Assembly: GCA_032622095.1 (NCBI GenBank)
Contig: CP136064.1
Coordinates: 278,775,614 to 278,839,613 of the forward strand
From: Siphonodentalium dalli
Taxonomy: Eukaryota > Mollusca > Scaphopoda > Gadilida > Siphonodentaliidae
DNA: 64,000 bases
Reading direction: 5' to 3'
The position numbers were made by a program, and so were the translations under genes. This document shows positions 57,080 through 64,000 of the stretch, in pieces; within the stretch, counting starts at the first letter, position 1, and the number at the start of each line of letters is the position of its first letter. The notes under the pieces were generated by a model. That model was not told the origin of the DNA, searched no databases, and saw only the letters and a program-made list of their open reading frames with translations.

Positions 57080-58650
57080 TTATGTGAAATGGATAGCTCC
57101 TAATTGGAAACTCAATATACTGTGTGCAAATATGCCGTTATGTCCCCTTCCGGGGTGAACGATGTGTTCAGACCCAATGGTTTTCAACCCTTTATTCCCA
57201 TCCGATAACGCGTCTGCTTCTCGGATTAAGGGCCAAAAAGGCGCAGATTTCCATATGGGGAAAATTAAGGTGCTCTCACATTGCTCATTTTGAATTTTTC
57301 TCATGACTGCTGTCAATATTCTAGGGGGTGGAACGATCCAGTTATTCTCGCCCCACCAACATTGCTTCATTGCGTCTACCGCTTCGGTTCCCGGGCACCA
57401 CCATCTAGAATTAAATCTATCTAGTTGAGAATTGTAATCTGTTGCGAATCTGTCGATTGAGTGTGGTCCCTATAAATTGTTTAATTTGTGAAATATTTCG
57501 ACGTCGATACACCAGTCATCGGGATCGAAACACCTGCTCAATGCATCTGCACTCATATTGAGTTCTCTTGGTATTCATGTGGGTACCAGCGTGAAATTAT
57601 TTTCAACGCGCGTTGATTCTATATCAAGCGCGACTTTTTGTAAATGCTCTTTACTACTGCCCTTCGTGATCACGCTCACGACGGCTTTATTGTCGGTGTA
57701 TAACATGAACCTTCCTCCCGACATGACAGCTGAATTTGATTTACAAACTCTATTCACAGCTTCTAGCTCTCTCCATGTGGAGCTACTTCCGGCTTCTGTA
57801 GCCGACCAGGTCCCGATTGCTACGGGACCTCTTCCCACTATGGGGTAGGCGGCTGTCGCCCCTGCGCCCTGGGTCTCAACTGGGTGAACACTGCACCTTG
57901 ATGTTGAGACCTCTGAGGTCTCTACCAGGCGTGCTATACGTCTGGGATCCGAGCCCCCTAGGGCCTCCACCGGGCGTGCTATACGCCTGGGATCCGAAGC
58001 CCCCTGCGCTAACACCAGGTAACATCCGTACCCTGTGTCGGATGCGTCTGTATATGCGCTTCCGATGTACACATCTGGCTCTGATCTAACTAGATCTTGC
58101 CCATTTGCCCGCTGTATATTCGCGGCCCAATATGTTAACTCCTCCCGAGCTTCTGGGGAGATAAGAACTGGTGCGTTCCAGCACACTCTCTGGTTTAAAC
58201 ACATATGTAAATATCGCGTGTGCAAACTGGTTGGCGCGTCGATCGCTCCGTTCATTGAGGCTAATTTCCCCAAAATGCCTGCAAGCAATCTTGCTGGCAC
58301 CATATCGTGGGCAGAAGCCATTGATAAGCTGCAAACGCTGCAGCCCGACTAGAAATGCGTCTAGTCGGCCTTCACTCACGCAAACGCGTCCGACTTCGAA
58401 ATCCCACTCTAAACCGAGCCATTTCGTAACTTGAGTAGGCTCCCAGTGACTTTTCTCATTTGATATTATGAAACCGAATTTGGTTAAGTCGTCGCGTTTT
58501 CTGTCACTGACCTGAATTTGTATTTTGCGAGGTTATCGTTCAAATGCCTACAGTCTAAAACAAATCTACGCTTGCCATTTCGATTCGTTGCCACCGTCAA
58601 TGGGTTAATCACCATAGGCGGTTCTTTGACCGCTGTCACGTGATTTTTTT
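57080..58650 (-). pseudogene. DIRS/Ngaro pol: reverse transcriptase, RNase H and C-terminal extension
   Basis: The RT starts near 58645 (KEPPMVINPLTVATNR, GKRRFVLDCRHLNDNLAKYK). The sequence then jumps at about 58510 to the RT C-terminus (DLTKFGFIISNEKSHW, WLGLEWD), so the palm with the catalytic aspartates is deleted. A frameshift near 58325 leads to the connection (VPARLLAGILGKLASMNG), then RNase H: DASDTGYGCYL (about 58030), STWRELEAVNRV (about 57770), LYTDNKAVVSV (about 57700) and IPRELNMSADALSR. After it come GPHSIDRFATDYNSQLDRFN and ENNWIVPPPRIL, typical of the DIRS C-terminal region. Two stops (57575-57577 and 57470-57472) sit where relatives have Trp. An unusual tandem SDPRRIAR insertion lies within RNase H. 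Confidence 0.85.
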
Positions 58651-59492
58651 TTACAAAAGTTTGGTTATTTCTTTATTTACAAACTCACTATTGTCATTGG
58701 AAGATTTGTTGTTTTTTAATTCAATTGGTATGGGAATTTCTACAAATGACAAACGATAACCGTGTTCTATTACTGAAATGATGTAATCTGAAACCCCGGC
58801 TTCTTTCCAACATGAAATACTCTCCTTTAGAGAGCCTACTGATACGATCGTGAACGCGCATTTATCAACGTGTATTTCTTCTACGTGCATTTCGCCTGCG
58901 TGTTCGTTATTTGTTGCGCTTTTATCGCCAATACGACATTCACCCTCGTCCCTCTCATTAAATTTAACCCCGATCTGGGGATAATAAGAAGGAATACTTA
59001 GCTTTGCTTTGAGTGAAGTGGTATTCTGTTTACTCGGGTGTGCGTATTTCCAATGTGACGGATCTCCGCTTGCCAGGCTGTGCTTCTGGTATTCTGGAAC
59101 TACACTCCAACCGAGCTCGGACGAGCCGGAAAGCTTAACCATTTTCTGTCTAACTTTATTATTGTTCAAACCTTCTGACAAACAGTCCGCGGCTTTGATG
59201 TGTTCTGTTGTCAATGGTCGATATGCCATTTGGCCTCCGTGATTTTGTCCTGAACAGGCTGAACTTCGTTGAATTTGAAATGTGCTCCGTTTCCGGATCG
59301 TTTGAACACATGTACGTCCTTTTCTTTCGAACTAAGCATTTGCGTTTTGGAAATTTCTCGTTGGCTCTCGACGATTCCAGCTTTAAGACAGATCAACTGA
59401 GTGGTTAACATACCATTAAATTGTGTCAATAAACTGTCCTGAGATTTCCTAACTGCCACTTCGATGCGTTTGTCTAAGTCGTTGCTGTTCAT
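58651..59492 (-). pseudogene. DIRS/Ngaro gag-like region running into RT
   Basis: The ATG at 59492 lies 8 bp inside the 5' direct repeat boundary. About 80 residues (MNSNDLDKRIEVAVRKSQDS.., then FKRSGNGAHFKFNEVQ) precede a one-base frameshift near 59225. The second frame continues HIKAADCLSEGLNNNKVRQK, SSELGWSVVPEYQ and the start of the RT region (GVSDYIISVIEHGY, NDNSEFVNKEI). The GNxxxFxFN plus LxxGxxxxxxRQKxxxxxxxSExGWxxVxEY pattern is typical of DIRS/Ngaro first ORFs. The frame closes at 58651 beside a run of A residues (minus strand) and is shifted there relative to the RT that follows. Confidence 0.8.
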
Positions 59493-59499
59493 TGTACTA

Positions 59500-59702
59500 G
59501 GAATTTATGTTGTCACTCCTAGCGAAAAACTGGCTAAAGTGACCCAACTTTATTATGCGCTAACGAAATTACTCACTCACTCAGTGAACTCCAATTATCG
59601 TTAGCCAATTACCTACTGATACTCTAGACAACTCAGTTGTATTTACACGATACGCTACAGACAATAGTTTTGGGCTAATCTACGAAACGCTCAAAACATG
59701 TA
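59500..59702 (-). repeat. 5'-side direct repeat (A1) of the DIRS/Ngaro element
   Basis: Partner of 54055-54257. It includes ACTCACTCACTCAGTGAACT and ACTCTAGACAACTCAGTTGT. The promoter for the minus-strand transcript would be expected here; I see no clear TATA box. Confidence 0.85.
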
Positions 59703-59883
59703 TTATATGGATCGATGTATGACTGCGACCATGCATTTACGCCGAGTAAATTTACTGAGAGCAATGATCAGGCGGCGATTTTTTGTTTATCAACCATCGC
59801 TCTCTACGTTTAGCAATAATCAAAATAAATCGGCGATGTCATCAGGACACACATAGGTCATTTTTCGATTCAAAAGGAAATAT

Positions 59884-60288
59884 TTACATACTAAGTGTGA
59901 CTATCACTAAATCCAGCATTCTGATTGGTCGGCGCCCACGTAGCTAGTTGCAATTATTTCTCGGTGAACGCGCGACAGCTCACAACTGCAGCCTCATAAT
60001 TACATCGACGCGTGATAGGTTTTGGAAAGACGAACGCGTAATGTTTTGGGCGCATTTGGACCCGCGCAGGATTGACTTAATAAATCATCGAGCTTCAATA
60101 TGAAGAGAAATTGTTCCTGTTAACTTTTGCCAAGGGTGCTATGGGATATTTTGGGCTGGTTTTGTCACGATACACTTTTCGATTTAAATATATTTACAAA
60201 AGTGGCTTTTTCGGGTTTTACACAAGTTATGACCACTTACCTCACGGTTACATCTCCATAAAAACAGTCCACATGACAGTTAATCCTT
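59884..60288 (-). mobile_element. MITE family M, copy 2
   Basis: Reverse-complement copy of the Crypton-borne MITE (27110-27626). ATCCAGCATTCTGATTGGTC, AGACGAACGCGTAATG, GTCACGATACACTTTTCG and CATGACAGTTAATCCTT correspond in order. It lacks the inverted terminal duplication seen in copy 1, so this is the simpler form (about 405 bp). Confidence 0.8.
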
Positions 60289-62700
60289 AATGAAAAATAT
60301 TTGTTAGAGTAACTTTTTTATTATTTTTATGTATATGTTTTATGCGGCTGTCATACCACGGATATATATATAACTACGTTATCATTAGCACACTTGCATT
60401 AGGGGGTGTCACCGTCACGGGTGTGTATATCATATATACAGTATGCTGTACAATGGTCATCCAACCCCTGCAAAAAAAAAATGACATAAATTTGGCAAAT
60501 CACGACATATGGGCGTGGGCATAAACTCAACACCAATAATATTCTCTATAGAAAATTGTCACTTTTTCTAAAACATATTTTGATAAAGAGCGTTTGTGTT
60601 ACCTTTCCCATATGACATATCTGCTTTGTAAACAGCCGACGGAAATTTGGAAAGAGGAAAGGATCAATACATTAATTGATCTCATTTTACCCCATCTCCC
60701 CACACACATATGGAATAACATAGAGGTGATTGTGAGCTTTGAGCTAGGCCATAATTCCTATCAAAAGTTTAATTCGTGGGTAATACACTTTTATAATATA
60801 TATTATCTATAGGTCACATACACAGCTGATAATTGACTATATCCTACAATGAGGCTCGGGGTGGCTAGTTGGTCTCTGTGGGGGGGGGGGGGGTACATCG
60901 TGCAATTTCCAACTGCACCAGCCCCTTAATCGAACAGGGTCAACCTTCCATGTTCGCGAAATGCCATGACCTTTCCAATTGGTATCTCAAATATTCCAAC
61001 AGTTCGAAATTTCTAACCTGACGCCCCTAAAGTTGGTGATTTTCCTACTGATTGCCATTTCGGTTGCTGCTGTTTGTCATTCGCCACGTACCTGATGATA
61101 AGCCTGTGCTCTGAATTGTTTTTACCAAACTAACCCTATGGTTATACGGTGGGGGGGGGGGGTTGCCCTTTCCAAACTTTTGGAAAGTTTGAGGTACCAG
61201 TTGGAATGTTTAAACCCAAAGAGAATTTGGTGTTGTTTAAGGGGGTGTAGTTGGACATTTCGAGGCGAACACCCCCTCTCACTCTGTAGCCACGATCCTT
61301 TATACCAGACGACGAGTTGCCCACCCAGACAATCTACATATATCTCCGTAATTGCAAAATAACATAGGCCGCCATATTTGTGATCGATATGCCACTTATC
61401 ACTACGGATTTGAACTAACTTCAGTTCATCGACACAATCAACTGAAAATTATTGCCTACAAAATTGCGATTAGAGTATATTTGAGAAAAATCAATGTGTT
61501 CCAAGGATCAATGTAAATGACTAAAATTCATGTTGACATTGTGTAACAAGCTGGAAAACCGTTCTATCGTTACATCCTTGTCAACAGAGGTTATTATTCT
61601 CGCATGGACAAATGGGATCCAACGGAAACACATTATCGCGTACCGAAAAGATAGAGACGCTGGGGAAACTTTGAAAATATTACGTCACAAACATGGCGGT
61701 ATCCAGAATGCACTTATTTCCGAAAACACACGAGCGCTGCCGGCATCACTCGGAAGATCGGCTGATTAGAAAAATGTAACCGGAACAGCGAAACGATATC
61801 AAATTTACGCAAAAATATAACTAACAAAACGCGTTTTTAGCGCTATATCGACGAATTAGCTCTGGAATAGTTTGCAAATGCATGTTTTGAGACCCCTTTT
61901 CTCGAATTACGTATACATAAATTTTAGGGTTCGAATGAGCCATGTCCGTTTAAGTACCGGTCTTTTGTGTTCAGCGAACGCTTTGAGCCGGATTATAACT
62001 GTTGTCTGATTTGATAACTGTATGCTTATTTAACACATTGGGTGAACAAATGTAAATTCACGGAGAATACAGCACTGACATTTTTTTTTACATCAATCAT
62101 TGCAATGAATTGGACTCTTAATTGTACGACCACTGTCCAAACTAAACACCAATTAGCTAAATGTACACGATGGTAGTGTATTGTCACCAATACAGTTTCA
62201 ATCAACCTGTGAATGACACAATGACTGAGCCGTCACGAAAACGACCGCTCAGAGTTGAATGTATTCACCAGACATTTTAACTTATAAACGATACAAAGTC
62301 TACACTGGAGCTAACTGGAGCTCAGCATAAAATATGTCAAATATACGTGAGTTCCGTTCGCATCGCTTTCCAATTTCAGATTTTGGATGTAAAAATTAAG
62401 GTATTCGTTCACTTCTGGATTAAAAAACCGTCCGAAGATCGGAATAGAGGAGTTACCGGTTTACAGAGGTAATTTTTAGTGAGAATGCACACGGGTGAAG
62501 TCGGGACCCTACACGTTGCACGGTAGTACATCAGGTGATATTCTAAATGATGGCAGATCAGATAATATTTCAGTTCTTGCTTGAGTATATAATGGATATT
62601 TCAAGAGAAAATTATATGCAGATTCAAATTGTTATTTTTTTGTTGAGTATTTTGACAATAATATTTTAATGGTGTATCAAATAGTTATAGAGGCTGAGTC
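60289..62700. other. Gene-free stretch
   Basis: No recognised gene. G-runs of 14-15 lie at about 60879-60893 and 61149-61162. A 72-codon frame (60594-60812) and a 79-codon frame (61530-61769) have no domain I recognise. Confidence 0.4.
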
Positions 62701-62996
62701 GTAAAATATACTAGTTTCAAATAGTGAAATGTGCACTCAATATGTCTTTAATCCTCTCATGACGGGAGCAGCGCCGGTGCAGCATTAAGATAATGTGTGT
62801 TAGTGCATTATCTATGCATGCCTCACATATATAAGAGAATGCACTGGCTTACAAGGGCAATGTAAATTTCCCCAACTGTTTGTAAACCTACAAATTCTTC
62901 TTATTGAACTGTATATATATGTTCTTGTGTAATACTATATATTATACTCTCCCACGAGGAGGACAATAAAGATATATATATATATATATATATATA
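62701..62996 (+). mobile_element. Probable LINE 3' end with TA tail
   Basis: CTCCCACGAGGAGGAC forms a small stem-loop, followed by AATAAAGA and a run of TA repeats (62971-62996). Stem-loop plus AATAAA plus microsatellite is the same layout as the LINE tail at 54.67 kb. Upstream about 250 bp is non-coding. Confidence 0.45.
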
Positions 62997-63010
62997 GCTA
63001 ACAACACTAA

Positions 63011-63300
63011 CGACCTTAGGGAGACTGTTGAAATAATCCGACCTTAGGGAGACATCTCGATATATCATTTTCTATGCATTTTCATAGCTTCTGTGTGTGG
63101 TGAGAGCATTTGGTATTAATCGAAAAACCATCAATTATATCATTTGTGATGACTATTATAATATTTAAAAATATATACCAAGTGTCCCCCTAATACCGTC
63201 TCCCTAATGTTTGGTCATTTTACATACAACATGAACCATGTTAGGGGGACATATACAATAAATACCACTACATGCGGTATTAGGGGGACACATATTAAAA
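63011..63300. repeat. Cluster of TTAGGG(A/G)GAC motifs
   Basis: CGACCTTAGGGAGAC occurs at 63011 and 63039. TGTCCCCCTAATACCG (63183) and CGGTATTAGGGGGACA (63277) form an inverted pair, with CGTCTCCCTAA and GTTAGGGGGACA between. Probably a decayed small foldback element. Confidence 0.5.
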
Positions 63301-63691
63301 ATCAAAGTTATGGAGATACATAATATGTACTTTATATTTTGAAGCCATATTCTTGGAATAGTCTTACGAAATGACTAGATATAATTTAAGATGCTAGCAT
63401 ACGCGAGAAATTTAACCCTCAATACACGAATGCGGGACCTGGTTTAATCTTTGTAAAACGCTATATCAGTACATGGCATTGGTTATAATAATTAAAGGCA
63501 CGGGCGGCGTTCGTTGCAGAAATATCATATGTGTTCAAATCCCAACCAACAGAAGGAATATTAAAAAATATATAGTTTTGATCATATGCAAACATAATCA
63601 GCGCGTAAATAGTATATTGTCCTCAATGTGCACTATGGTGGCGTAAAAAGCAGTCTGCTCATGCTACAGAAGTTTTGCTTTTGTTTACACA
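63301..63691. other. Gene-free spacer
   Basis: Nothing recognisable. Confidence 0.4.
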
Positions 63692-64000
63692 ACACAACGC
63701 AAGTATAGTAGTTGACCACACCAAACTTATATAAACGCTCTTTATTATTTCCATATAAGGAACAAATAACGCTCTTTATGTTTACCATATCCGGATCTAA
63801 ACAAAAGCAAGGAAACGTAACGGTTTTTCCCTTTCTTTACATAATATGCGCAAAACACAACGCAATCATATTGGTTAATCACACAAACATTATATAAACG
63901 CTCTTCATTATTTCCATATAAGAAAAATAGTAACAAAAACGCTCTTTATGCTTACCATATCCGGATCTATACAAAAGTCAGGAAACGTGACGGTTTTTTC
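63692..64000. repeat. 163-bp tandem repeat running off the window end
   Basis: ACACAACGC at 63692 and 63855 starts two copies sharing TATATAAACGCTCTT, ACGCTCTTTATG.TTACCAT, CCGGATCTA.ACAAAAG and GAAACGT.ACGGTTTTT. The second copy reaches the window edge, so the array length is unknown. Each unit also has two internal AAACGCTCTTTAT-like segments. Confidence 0.85.

Larger units (their letters stand above)
54055..59702 (-). mobile_element. DIRS/Ngaro-type tyrosine-recombinase retrotransposon, defective
   Basis: Direct repeats of 203 bp (54055-54257 and 59500-59702, nearly identical) bound an element whose minus-strand order is gag-like, RT, RNase H, DIRS C-terminal extension, tyrosine recombinase. 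A YR instead of an integrase defines the DIRS order. Direct, split repeats rather than inverted ones point to the Ngaro type; the extra 40-bp repeat at 54272 and 53473 could be B1 and B2, although a gap of about 540 bp separates B2 from A2. Without the LINE insert, the element would be about 4.1 kb. Every gene carries lesions. Confidence 0.85.

Noticed and set aside
63480-63560. GTGTTCAAATCCCAACC looked like a tRNA T-arm
   Set aside because: No acceptor stem or D- and anticodon arms could be built at the right distances.

Overview
This window is eukaryotic and looks like molluscan, probably bivalve, genomic DNA. The base composition is AT-rich. There is no operon-like gene packing and no bacterial promoter or ribosome-binding grammar. 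Several repeat types resemble those I know from bivalve genomes: Helitron-like elements with TCTG/TTTG microsatellites and a 122-bp core repeat (similar to the 'pearl' and HINE elements), and a TAGCTCACC...GGTGGAGCTATAG repeat followed by CCGT-rich DNA. I assign the organism from repeat style only. I find no convincing intact host gene, tRNA, rRNA or CRISPR array. Nearly everything recognisable is a mobile element or the remains of one.

Region by region: 4.1-7.3 kb is a near-perfect palindrome of about 3.2 kb. 9.0-10.9 kb holds two unrelated inverted-repeat elements, both ending exactly at TTAA. 13.1-16.05 kb is a run of five Helitron-like non-autonomous elements joined head to tail. 19.4-21 kb is a molluscan dispersed repeat. 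23.3-25.9 kb is a broken LINE (minus strand). 26.0-28.3 kb is a broken Crypton-type (DUF3504) tyrosine recombinase gene (plus strand) with a MITE inside it. 31-33.6 kb holds three small foldback elements and an 88-bp tandem array split by a TIR element. 34.5-37.5 kb is a foldback array with an unrecognised duplicated reading frame in its loop and a 730-bp transposon in one arm. 37.8-38.1 kb is a LINE scrap. 39.3-41.4 kb has nested TIR elements. 41.7-43.6 kb is a CTTGCA/TGCAAG foldback carrying a LINE insertion with an 11-bp target duplication. 44.4-49.2 kb is a 4.8-kb foldback with a satellite core. 49.9-50.7 kb has two more Helitron-like elements. 54.06-59.70 kb is a DIRS/Ngaro-type tyrosine-recombinase retrotransposon (minus strand) with gag, RT, RNase H and YR remnants, its YR split by a truncated LINE. 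59.9-60.3 kb is a second copy of the MITE found in the Crypton. 62.7-64.0 kb has another LINE-type 3' tail and short repeats.

The nesting gives relative ages: Crypton before MITE; DIRS/Ngaro before LINE; CTTGCA foldback before LINE; 88-bp array before its TIR element; 34-37 kb foldback before its TCAT-flanked element. None of the recognised enzymes looks functional. The best leads are the zero-gap Helitron tandem, the nuclear-receptor-like half-sites packed into it, the paired ATGGC (YY1-like) motifs in the 4.8-kb foldback, the duplicated unknown reading frame in the 35-36 kb loop, and the 3.2-kb palindrome whose spacer carries a third copy of one arm segment. All alignments were done by eye, so boundaries may be off by a few bases.
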